Shown here: positions 1-8,200 of the stretch, piece by piece
Layout of the letters: every line of letters starts with the position of its first letter
How positions within the stretch are numbered: position 1 is the first letter of the stretch
Source of the DNA: UBA4738 sp002413305
GTDB taxonomy: Bacteria > Actinomycetota > UBA4738
Assembly (NCBI GenBank): GCA_036847185.1
Contig: DAIUAM010000047.1
Location: 1-21,859, forward strand
DNA length: 21,859 bases
Reading direction: 5' to 3'
Translations under genes and position numbers: made by a program
Notes under the pieces: generated by a model
What the model was told of the DNA's origin: nothing
Databases searched by the model: none
The model's input: only the letters and a program-made list of their open reading frames with translations

Positions 1-94
1 CCATCGCTCTACCTCCTGGTGGAACGCGCCGCGGGACTACCTATTGAACCCGACCCCCGTTCGGATCGCGATGCCCATCGGTCCCCCTTCATCC

Positions 95-787
95 TCAGGG
101 GCCGTTTCGCATCGCCCTCCAACTCGGCGATCCGGCCTCGGCAGCCCGCTTCGCGCCGGACGCCTGGCGAAGGTTGACGCCGGTGACCAGGATGAGAGCC
201 AGCAACGCGGACACGATCGCTGCCGTGCCGGCCGCGACGAAGCGGTGGTCCCGGATGATGAGTTCGACGTTCGTGGCTCCCTGCCCCGGCATGGTGGCCA
301 GCGCGAACAGGCCGAGTGCCACCATCGCCAGGAGGGCCGCCCACCAAGCGGCGACGAGCACGACGCCACGCCGGTCGGGACGGTCGGGCTCGGCCCTGGC
401 CCACATCTCGGCCATCGCCCGGGCCGGGACCACCAGGTTCACCCCTGGGATCACCCAGGCGGAGAGGATGGTCTCCGGCCGGGATCGAGGCGGCGTGTCA
501 CTGGTCCGCCGGATCTCGGCCTGCCATTGCCAGGCCAGCCAGGCCACGATGGTCAGGCCCAGCACGAAGGGAAGGACGTGCACCAGTCCCATCAACCACG
601 AATGGCTCCGAGCCAGCTCGGGCCCGGCGGCGTGATGGCGCTGCAACTCGTGGCGCCACCGTAGGTCGAACGTCAGCACGTCGATGACGAAGGCCGCTCC
701 GAGCGCGCACAGAGCGAGGAGGATCCCCGCGGTCAGCGTGAGGGCGAACGCGATGCTCTGATCCCGCGAGTTCCGTGTACGGACCAT
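95..787 (-). CDS. DUF4328-type multi-pass membrane protein
   Basis: A 230-residue predicted inner-membrane protein. Hydrophobic segments lie at about residues 12-38, 64-88, 107-125, 140-163 and 185-205. The segment around residues 110-129 (AWVIPGVNLVVPARAMAEMW) matches the W-x-x-P-x-x-N-x-x-x-P pattern I associate with the DUF4328 family; this is from memory, not a search. The ATG at 787 is supported by a GGAG element about 7 bases upstream. It lies 71 bases downstream of the broken aminotransferase on the same strand, so co-transcription is possible but not shown. No catalytic motif is visible, and the function of the family is not known to me. Confidence is high that it is a gene and moderate for the family name. 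Confidence 0.8.
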   Translation of the reverse strand: MVRTRNSRDQSIAFALTLTAGILLALCALGAAFVIDVLTFDLRWRHELQRHHAAGPELARSHSWLMGLVHVLPFVLGLTIVAWLAWQWQAEIRRTSDTPPRSRPETILSAWVIPGVNLVVPARAMAEMWARAEPDRPDRRGVVLVAAWWAALLAMVALGLFALATMPGQGATNVELIIRDHRFVAAGTAAIVSALLALILVTGVNLRQASGAKRAAEAGSPSWRAMRNGP

Positions 788-858
788 GGACGATCTCCGC
801 TTCGGCTACGGCGCAGCCTATACCTGCGAGGTCCCGCATCAGAGATCTCCTTCCCGGG

Positions 859-2227
859 TCAGCCCTCGGGATTGCCCGTGAGTTCGGCGCAGCATGCGGC
901 GAACACGGCCGTGTGGCGGTCGACGTCCTCCCCGGTGGTGGCCGGGGACATCAGGGCCATGTTGTGGAAGGGCGTGAGCAGGGTCCCGCGGTTCAGCGCG
1001 TACAGGTGCGTGAACCTCGACAGCTCGTGATCGTCGGCGCCGGCCGCCTCGCCACCCGTGCGGGGCGGGACCGGGCAGAACCAGTACTCGGCCCGGGCTC
1101 CCAGCTGCTGCACCTCCCACGTCAAGCCGAACCGTTCGATGCCCTCCTTCACCCCGGAGGCCCACCTGTTGGCCAGGGGAAGCATCCGGTCGAACGCTTC
1201 CTCGGTCAGCACGTGCTCCAGCGTGGCCCGCATGGCGCGAAGGGACAGGGCGTTGCCCGAGAGCGTCCCACCGATCCCCCCCACGTCGGTGGACGGCAGC
1301 GATGCCATGTGGGCCTGGACCTGTCCGGCCACCGCCGCGCTCATCCCGTAGCAGGCGGCCGGGACCCCGCTGGCCAGCGGCTTGCCGATGGTGAGGAGGT
1401 CGGGCTCAAGGCCCCACGCGCGCGTCGCTCCACCGGGCCCGGCACAGATGGTGTGCGTTTTCGTCGAGCACCAGGTAGGTGCCGTGCGCCCTGGTGAGCG
1501 TCCGGAGCTGCTCGTGGAAGCCCGGTTCGGGCAGCACGATCCCGATGTTGGTCAGGGCGGGCTCAGCCAGGACGCAGGCCACGTCTTCGTGCGCCAGCGC
1601 CTCCTCGAGCGCGGGGACGTCGTTGAACTCGACCACCCGGGTGGTGAGCGCCGGATCGACCGGCGGCCCCACGTTGCCCGGCCGGAGGCCTTGCTTCCCG
1701 TCCACCAACGTGGTGATGGTCTCGTCGACCGAGCCGTGGTAGCACCAGTTGAAGACCAGGATCTTGAGACGCCCGCTGATCGCCCGGGCCAGCCGGATCG
1801 CGAAACGGTTCGCGTCGGTGGCCGTGAGGCAGAACTGCCAGAAGGGAAGGCCGAACCGGCGGGCCATCTCCTCACCGACCCAGATCGCGTCCTCTGTCGG
1901 GAGCATCAGGGTGATGCCCTTCGCCGCCTGATCGGCCACCGCAGCGACCGCGCGCTCCGGCGCGTGCCCGGTCATCGCCCCGGTGTCCCCCAGGCAGAAG
2001 TCCACGTACTCCCGCCCGTCGACGTCGGTGAATCGCGCCCCACCGGCCTCGGCCAGGAAAACCGGGAACGGCCCGGCCCATTCGGTCATCCAGGGCATCG
2101 GGACCCCGGCGAGCAGCGATCCCTTCGACCGTTCGAACAGGTCCCGGGACCTCGGGTGTTCGGTATCGAAGCGCCGCACCTCTTTCTCCATCAGCGACGC
2201 CAGCCTCTTCCGGTCGACGGTCTCCAC
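859..2227 (-). pseudogene. Class III aminotransferase (GSA-aminomutase-like), frameshifted
   Basis: Two reading frames on the minus strand make one PLP-dependent class III aminotransferase of about 455 residues. The N-terminal part starts at a GTG at 2227, preceded by GAGGAGG about 4 bases upstream. It carries the substrate/PLP region (FCLTATDANRFAIRLAR), the YHG motif (WCYHGSVDE) and the PLP-pyridine Asp (LVLDE). Just after LVLDE the frame is lost at a run of four T's on the plus strand (1458-1461) and ends at a TGA at 1406-1408. Removing one base restores DETHTICAGPGG, then LTIGKPLASG with the PLP Lys (codon 1381-1383), and the frame runs to the stop at 859. The family includes glutamate-1-semialdehyde aminomutase and relatives acting on beta- or omega-amino acids; substrate is not predictable. 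A one-base homopolymer change may be a real inactivation or a sequencing error. Confidence 0.85.
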
Positions 2228-2404
2228 GTGTCCTCCTCGCTCCCATCCGATGGCGGTCACTGCTCCTGGCCCGATCCGGCCATGCCGGCGCAAGCGCCCG
2301 ATCGGGTCGTGATAGCCTCGCGGTCCCGCGCGGGCCGTCGGTGCCGTGCGGACCGCCACGCCGGTCGTCGACGATGGCACCGATCACAGCGAGGACGAGG
2401 CGAG

Positions 2405-3202
2405 ATGTCGACGAACGACACCCATGTTGCCAGGGTCGATGGGATCGAGCTCGGGTACCGGGACATCGGGGAGGGCGCGCCGCTCCTCCTCCTGCACGGC
2501 GGCTTCGGGACGGTCGAGATGTTCGGGACCAACGTGGAGCTCCTCGCCGCCGGGCGTCGGGTCATCGGGGTCGACCTCCAGTCGCACGGACGCTCGCCGG
2601 CCGCCGAACGGCCGATGCGCTTCGAAACCATGGCGGAGGACATCGCCGCCCTGATCGGCAACCTCGGTCTGGAGCGTGCCTCCATCATGGGCTTCTCACT
2701 CGGCGGAGCCGTGGGGTTGCGGACCGCGATCCAGCATCCGGATCTCGTCGAGCGCCTCGTTCTGGTGTCGACGGTGTTCAAGCGGGAGGGGTGGTATCCG
2801 GAGATGCGAGCCGGCATGGACGCGATGGGCCCGGAGACCGCCGGCTTCCTGATGCAGAGTCCGCTGTACGAGGCCTACCAGCGCGTCGCGCCGCGGGTGG
2901 AGGACTGGCCGATCCTGGTGCGACAGGTGACCGAGGTCGTGAAGATCGACTACGACTGGTCGGCGGAGGTCCCCGGGTTGCCGATGCCCGTCATGCTGGT
3001 GATCGGCGACGCGGACGGGATCCCGCCGTCCCATGCGGTCGAGTTCTTCGGCCTGGGCGGCGGCGGCCAGCGCGACGCCGGCTGGGACCGGTTGGGAATA
3101 ACCCACCACCGTCTCGCGATCCTGCCGGGCGTGACCCATTACGACATCAATGCCGTACCCGCGCTCTCCGCCGCAGTCATCCCGTTCCTCGACGGTGCAT
3201 AG
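2405..3202 (+). CDS. Alpha/beta hydrolase
   Basis: A 265-residue protein of the alpha/beta hydrolase fold, probably cytoplasmic (no signal peptide). The oxyanion-hole motif HGG is at residues 31-33. The nucleophile elbow G-F-S-L-G places Ser98 as nucleophile. The acid is likely Asp204 in GDADG, and the catalytic His is His245 in GVTHYD. The order Ser-Asp-His and the length match the family norm. The chosen ATG at 2405 has GAGG just upstream and begins right before the first beta strand; the frame is open far upstream, but that extension lies antisense to the aminotransferase. It is divergent from that gene across 177 bases and convergent with the TOPRIM gene with only 2 bases between stops. 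The substrate is unknown; esterase, lactonase or C-C hydrolase roles are all possible. Confidence 0.9.
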   Translation: MSTNDTHVARVDGIELGYRDIGEGAPLLLLHGGFGTVEMFGTNVELLAAGRRVIGVDLQSHGRSPAAERPMRFETMAEDIAALIGNLGLERASIMGFSLGGAVGLRTAIQHPDLVERLVLVSTVFKREGWYPEMRAGMDAMGPETAGFLMQSPLYEAYQRVAPRVEDWPILVRQVTEVVKIDYDWSAEVPGLPMPVMLVIGDADGIPPSHAVEFFGLGGGGQRDAGWDRLGITHHRLAILPGVTHYDINAVPALSAAVIPFLDGA

Positions 3203-3204
3203 CG

Positions 3205-3837
3205 TCAGACGTGCGCGAGGAGAAGGTCCAGCGGCCGAGGCACTCGGCTGAGATCCAGCGCGTCGACGAGCAGGCGCGCGTATCGGATCTTCCGGCTGCC
3301 GCCGCTCCCCATGAAGCGCCGGAGCTGCTCCTCGTCGGTCCGTCCTCGCCACGCAGGCTCCCTCTGGAGGGTGCGGAATGGTCCAAGGTCTCCCTGGGAG
3401 TCGACGACCTGTTCCACGGAGGCGGCACCGAGGGAGCGGATCAGCTCGTCCTCCAGGTCCGCGACGCACACGTAGAAACCCAGTGACTCCATGTCGGACC
3501 GAGTGAGGTTGGAGCCGAGACCGGCTCGCTCGAGACCGCGCCGGAAGGTGCCCTCCTCCGCGGCGTCACACAGGCCGGCCAGCCTGAGGTCGAGCCCCGG
3601 AGGGCCGAACCGATCCAGGAAACTTCCGATGTTCGTCGCACCCCCCATGGGCACGATGGAGACATTCTCGGCGTCGAGGTCCCGACCACGGCGGTCAGCC
3701 AGCGCCTCGAGCGCGAGCTGGTCGCTGATCCCTTCGACAAGCACCACGGTACGCGCGGAGAAGGCCTCAGCCTCCAGTGGGCGATCGAGGTCGGCCTGGA
3801 CGCCTGCCCACCTGTCTCGAGGCATCTCCATACCCAT
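3205..3837 (-). CDS. Stand-alone OLD-type TOPRIM domain protein
   Basis: A protein of about 210 residues consisting mostly of a TOPRIM domain of the kind found at the C-terminus of OLD-family ATP-dependent nucleases. The first TOPRIM motif is VLVEGISD (Glu35, Asp39 if the start is 3837). A glycine-rich strand follows (VPMGGATNIGSF, 62-73), then the second acidic motif LCDAAEE (Asp91 to Glu95), which is not the usual DxD. No ATPase (SMC/ABC-like) half is present in the gene or next to it, so this is an orphan nuclease-like domain. TOPRIM domains act in DNA cleavage or strand passage with metal ions; activity here is inferred only. The start is uncertain: ATG codons at 3837, 3831 and 3825 are all possible and none has a good ribosome binding site. 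Confidence 0.75.
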   Translation of the reverse strand: MGMEMPRDRWAGVQADLDRPLEAEAFSARTVVLVEGISDQLALEALADRRGRDLDAENVSIVPMGGATNIGSFLDRFGPPGLDLRLAGLCDAAEEGTFRRGLERAGLGSNLTRSDMESLGFYVCVADLEDELIRSLGAASVEQVVDSQGDLGPFRTLQREPAWRGRTDEEQLRRFMGSGGSRKIRYARLLVDALDLSRVPRPLDLLLAHV

Positions 3838-3941
3838 CAGGGTATCGAAGGTCGTGCGCGCGGCGAGAATCGATCGGTCCGCGTACGCTGAGGCGAAGGG
3901 CAGCTCTGGACGCGAGCCGCCCGGCGATGGAGGAGGCGCAC

Positions 3942-4235
3942 ATGGTGAAGGTGGGGATCCTGGCCCGCATGGAAGCGAAGCCGGGCAAGGAGGACGACGT
4001 CGCGGCCTTCCTGGAGGGAGCACTACCCCTCGTGCAGGAGGAGCCCGGCACCGTCACGTGGTACGCGATCCGCATCAGCCCCTCGGAGTTCGGCATCTTC
4101 GACACGTTCGAGGACGACGCCGGTCGGCAGGCTCATCTCTCGGGCAAGGTGGCCGAGGCGCTGATGGCGAATGCTTCGGAGCTCTTCGTTGGCGGGCCCG
4201 ACATCGGGCAGGTCGAGGTCCTGGCGTCGAAGTAG
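3942..4235 (+). CDS. ABM-domain (antibiotic biosynthesis monooxygenase-like) protein
   Basis: A 97-residue protein filling a single ABM/dimeric ferredoxin-like fold, as in small quinol or heme-degrading monooxygenases and YgiN-type proteins. Visible family features are the start MVKVGILARMEAKPGKED, the central GTVTWYAIR strand, the FGIFDTFEDD strand and the terminal helix followed by a VEVLA strand. The ATG at 3942 has GGAGGAGG at 3929-3936, five bases upstream; an upstream in-frame ATG at 3927 would itself overlap that site and is less likely. Such proteins are usually homodimers. The substrate is unknown, and some family members are not enzymes. It is divergent from the TOPRIM gene and convergent with the DinB-like gene (25 bases between stops). 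Confidence 0.85.
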   Translation: MVKVGILARMEAKPGKEDDVAAFLEGALPLVQEEPGTVTWYAIRISPSEFGIFDTFEDDAGRQAHLSGKVAEALMANASELFVGGPDIGQVEVLASK

Positions 4236-4260
4236 CGTAGCCAAGCTCTTTCGCCGGCGG

Positions 4261-4794
4261 CTACTCTCCGGTCAGCCCGTCCACCGACTCCCGCAGGAGG
4301 TCGGCATGGCCGTTGTGCCGTGCGTACTCCTCGATCATGTGGGCCAGGATCCATCGCAGGCTGGGTGCCCGACCGTCGGACCAGGTGCGCCGGGCCAGCC
4401 GCTCCAGGCCGCCGTCGGCCAGCGCCTCCGCGACCAGGGAGCGGGCCACGGCGTCCTGCCAGAGCGCGAAGAGCTGCTCAGGCGAGTCCTCGGCGGCCGA
4501 GTGCCATTCCCAGTCGGGGTCGGCCTTCCAGTCCACCGTGTCCCACGGGGGCTGCCGGTCTCGCCCATGCAGCCACCGGGAGAACCAATCTTCCTCGACG
4601 TAGGCCAGGTGCTTGAGCATCCCGCCCAGGGTCATCGACGAGGCGCCGACGGTCGCCCCCAGGCCGGCCGCGTCCAGTCCCGCGCACTTCCACCCGAGGG
4701 TCGCGCGTTGGTACTCGAGGAAGCCCAGGAGGGTGGCGGTCTCGTCGGCGGCGAGGGGAGGCTCCGGACGACCCTGCTCGTCCACATCGGTCAT
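4261..4794 (-). CDS. DinB-like / DUF664 family protein
   Basis: A 177-residue four-helix-bundle protein of the DinB superfamily, most like the DUF664 branch. The three expected metal-binding histidines are visible: His62 in MLKHLAYVEEDWF, and His160 and His163 in ARHNGHADLLRE close to the C-terminus, the usual position. The family includes thiol-dependent transferases (mycothiol- or bacillithiol-using enzymes) and many proteins of unknown role; in actinobacteria mycothiol-dependent chemistry is a reasonable but unproven guess. The ATG at 4794 gives the usual family length; upstream bases contain no clear ribosome binding site, so the message may be leaderless or the true start may differ slightly. 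Beyond the 5' end lies the roughly 500-base region holding only a transporter remnant. Confidence 0.85.
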   Translation of the reverse strand: MTDVDEQGRPEPPLAADETATLLGFLEYQRATLGWKCAGLDAAGLGATVGASSMTLGGMLKHLAYVEEDWFSRWLHGRDRQPPWDTVDWKADPDWEWHSAAEDSPEQLFALWQDAVARSLVAEALADGGLERLARRTWSDGRAPSLRWILAHMIEEYARHNGHADLLRESVDGLTGE

Positions 4795-4860
4795 GGGCGG
4801 TGAGTCTACCGGCGCGGCCGCAAAGCGCTTCGGGAGACTCGACCGAACGCGAGCAGCTAG

Positions 4861-5172
4861 AGCCACACCGGCGCCCTCGCTGTAACTCTCGGACGGTGCA
4901 GGCGCGCGCTCCTGGGCTTGGCCACGCTCTCCATCCTCCTGACCTGCTGCACCGGCCCTTTGCCCTCCACCCTTGTCGGTGGGAGCGTCGGGTTCGTGTT
5001 GGGAGCGCTGGTGGGTGGGCTCCTGGGCAGCCACCTCGGCCTCCGAGGGACGCTGTCGCTGGCCGCCGCAGGCCAGTTGGTGCCTTCCATCCCACCGCTT
5101 CTGTCGCCGGTCCGGCGTCTGGTCCGGCTCCCAGACCACGACGAAGGTCTCGACAGAGCCTCAACGTGCTGA
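4861..5172 (+). pseudogene. Probable remnant of an MFS exporter C-terminus
   Basis: The stretch between the DinB-like gene and the cyclase gene (4795-5296) holds no intact gene. One plus-strand frame is open from 4861 to a TGA at 5170-5172. It encodes two hydrophobic stretches ending in GALVGGLLGSHLGLRGTL and then LLSPVRRLVRLPD. This resembles the last two helices and tail of drug/siderophore exporters of the major facilitator superfamily, where a GALLGG..GE.LGLR segment is followed by SPVR.L..LP. There is no start codon in a sensible place, the other ten helices are missing, and the segment begins directly after a stop. It is best read as a decayed end of a lost transporter gene. The match is from memory; a short real membrane protein starting at TTG 4918 cannot be excluded. 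Confidence 0.5.
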
Positions 5173-5296
5173 GTATCACGCCCGATTCGTGACCGAAACC
5201 CGTTGTCCAATCGGATCAGGGGTCACAGAATGGGCGAGGTCGAGGACCGGGTACCGGTCTCGAACGGCGATCCGACGATGCGAGGTCGGCAACACC

Positions 5297-8200
5297 ATGG
5301 GTGAACAACTGCAGGCACAGGCGAAGGGGGGAACCGTCAGCGAGCCCCCCGACAAGGTGCTCGCCTTCCTCATCGCAGACGTCCGCGGCTACACGAGCTT
5401 CACCAGGGAGCGAGGGGACGCCGCGGCGGCGATGCTGGCCAAGAAGTTCGCCGACCTCGCCCGGGAGGCCGTTGCCGCACGGAGCGGCGCCGTTCTCGAG
5501 CTCCGGGGCGACGAGGCGCTGGCGGTGTTCGCCTCGACGGCACAGGCCGTTCGAGCGGCCGTGGAGTTCCAGGCCACGTGCGCAGAGGAGAGCCGGCTGG
5601 AGCCCGCGTTCCAGCTCCCCGTTGGTATCGGGATCGATGCCGGCGTGGCCATCCCTGTGGAGGATGGCTACCGCGGCGTCGCACTGAACATGGCGGCCCG
5701 GATGTGTTCGGGCGCCGCCGCGGGACAGGTCTTGGTCACCAGAACCGTGGTGGATCGCTCCGGCTCGATGGAGGATGTCGTGTTCGCCGATCGGGGGATG
5801 GCCACCTTCAAGGGGTTCGACGCTCCGACCGAGGTGATCGAGGCGCTGTCCGTGACGCGGCCCGCGGACGACGGTGCTGCCCACGACGGGCCGGCCCGGG
5901 CGGCGATGGTCGTGCCCACCTTGGTATTGCCGCCTGAACTGGACTCGTTGACTCCTTTGATCGACCGCGACACCGAGATGCAGTGGCTCCGAGGCTCGTG
6001 GCGCCAAGCGCGTCGAGGGCGTGGCCGGGTGCTCTTCGTGTCGGGCCCGCCGCAGATCGGGAAGACTCGCTTGGCCGCTGCGTTGGCCGCCGACGTCCAC
6101 GCCAGCGGCGCCGACGTTCTCTATGCCGGCCCCGGCGGAGCTGGGACCGCGATGGCGCTCGCCGCCATCCGAGATGCACTCCGAGCGAAGGCCCCCACCC
6201 TCGTTGTCCTGGACGACATCGACATAGGTGGTCCCTCCGAGGCTGAGGCGCTGACCAGTGCCTACGGCCCGTTCGGCTCGGCCCCGATCCTGGTGGTCGG
6301 CCTCCTCCGGGACACCGGCGCGTCGCCCGAACTCGCGTCGCTGATCGAACGGGCGGACCAACGCGGTGACGGGCATCGTCACCTGGGCGCGCTGGATCTC
6401 GAAGGGATCCGCGATATCGTCCGGCTCTACGCGGGCGAGGACGTCGACGATGCGCCTGTGGAGTCCATGGCCCGGTCCTCGGGCGGGGTCCCTGGGAAGG
6501 TGCATGAGCTGGCCAGCGACTGGGCGCGGTCGGAGGCCAGCCGTCGGTTGGCCGCATCCGCCGAATGGCTCGCGTCGACCAGAGATCGCCGGTCCGCGGA
6601 TCTGCGATTCGCGAACAACGTGATCGCGCTCAAGCTCGGACGCCTGTACACGGTCGAGGGCCGGGACGTCCCTCCGGAGGAGGGATCCGGCGGGTGTCCC
6701 TACCGCGGCCTGGCCGCCTTCGAAGCCGCGGATGCGGCCTACTTCTTCGGCCGCGAGCGGTTGGTGGGTGAGCTGGCCGCCCGGACGGTTCAGTCTGGCC
6801 TGCTCAGCATCGTGGGCCCCTCGGGAAGCGGCAAGTCATCCCTCATCTCCGCCGGGCTCCTGCCCTCGCTCGCTGCCGGCCTGCTCCCCGGAAGTGAGCG
6901 GTGGCGACAGGTTCGCATGCGTCCCGGGGAGCACCCGCTCCTGGAGCTTGGCGCGGCGCTCGGCGTCTCGCCCCACCCAACCAGCGACCGTGGCGACGTC
7001 GCCACGGTGATCGAACGGGCAACCGGGGCGGAGCCGCTGGTCCTGGTGGTCGACCAGTTCGAGGAGGTCTTCACGACCTGCATCGACGATGGCGAGCGGA
7101 GGACGTTCATCGCCGAGGTGACCGCCGCCGCCGAACGGAGGGACCGGGTCGTCGTCGTGCTCGGCATCCGGAGCGACTTCTACGGTCACTGCGCGCCATA
7201 TCCCGATCTTGCGGCCCTGCTGGCCGCGAACACGGTCCTGGTCGGGCCGATGACCCAGGAGGAACTCCGTCGCGCCATCGAGCTTCCGGCCCGGCGGACC
7301 GGGTTGCGCATCGAGACGGCACTCACCGACGCCCTGGTGGAGGAGATCGGGGACGAACCAGGAGCGCTGCCGCTGCTCTCCACCGCGCTCGTGGAACTGT
7401 GGTCAGGTCGGGAGAACGGATGGATCCGGGTCGGGGCGCACGAGCGGACAGGCGGCGTCCAAGGAGCCGTGGCCCGGCTGGCCGAGTCTTCGTTCGAGCA
7501 GCTGACCGAGGGGCAGCGTGAGGCCGCCCGTCGGGTGCTCCTTCGGCTCGTGGCGATCGGCGAGGGCGAGTCGGTGACCCGCAGAAGGGTGCCGATCGAG
7601 GAGTTCGACCTCGGACGGGACACCCTCGCCGAGGCCGTGATCTCCAGGCTGACCGAGGATCGCCTCCTCACCAGGTCGGACGGGACCGTCGAGGTCGCAC
7701 ACGAGGCGCTGCTCCGCGAGTGGCCGCGCCTCCGCGAATGGTTGGAGGAAGACTCCCAGGGGCGGCAGCTTCGGCTGCACATCACGCAGACCGCGCGACA
7801 GTGGGGCGCCGCCGAGAACGACGCATCAGAGCTCTATCGCGGTGCGCGGTTGTCGGCCGCGCTGGATTGGTCCGCGGAGCATGCCGCTGAGTTGAACAAC
7901 AAGGAGCGGGATTTCCTGGCCGCCAGCCGTCAGGCGAGCGACCGGGAGACGGATCGCCAGCGCAGGGTGAACCGCCGGCTGCGCGGGCTTCTGGTCGGTG
8001 TGGCGACCCTCCTGATCGTCGCGCTCGTTGCCGGGTCGCTGGCCCTGGTCCAGCGCTCGAGGGCGCAGAGGGCAGCCACCGTTTCGCTGGCCAACACCCT
8101 CGGCGCGGACGGGATCAACCAGCCCCGGCTGGACCGTGGTCTGCTGCTCGCCCGGGAGGCCATGAACCTGCAGGTGTCGGACCAGACCAAGAGCAACCTG

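Noticed and set aside
1..94. Left edge of the window
   Set aside because: The only open frames there are shadows running into the DUF4328-type gene in other frames; nothing can be assigned.
1382..2404. Long N-terminal extension of the hydrolase frame
   Set aside because: The extension is antisense to the aminotransferase and has antisense-type composition; the hydrolase fold begins just after the ATG at 2405.
4973..5296. Upstream in-frame extension of the cyclase protein
   Set aside because: It overlaps the transporter remnant in another frame, has no ribosome binding site, and shows no domain; ATG 5297 lies just before the first strand of the cyclase fold.
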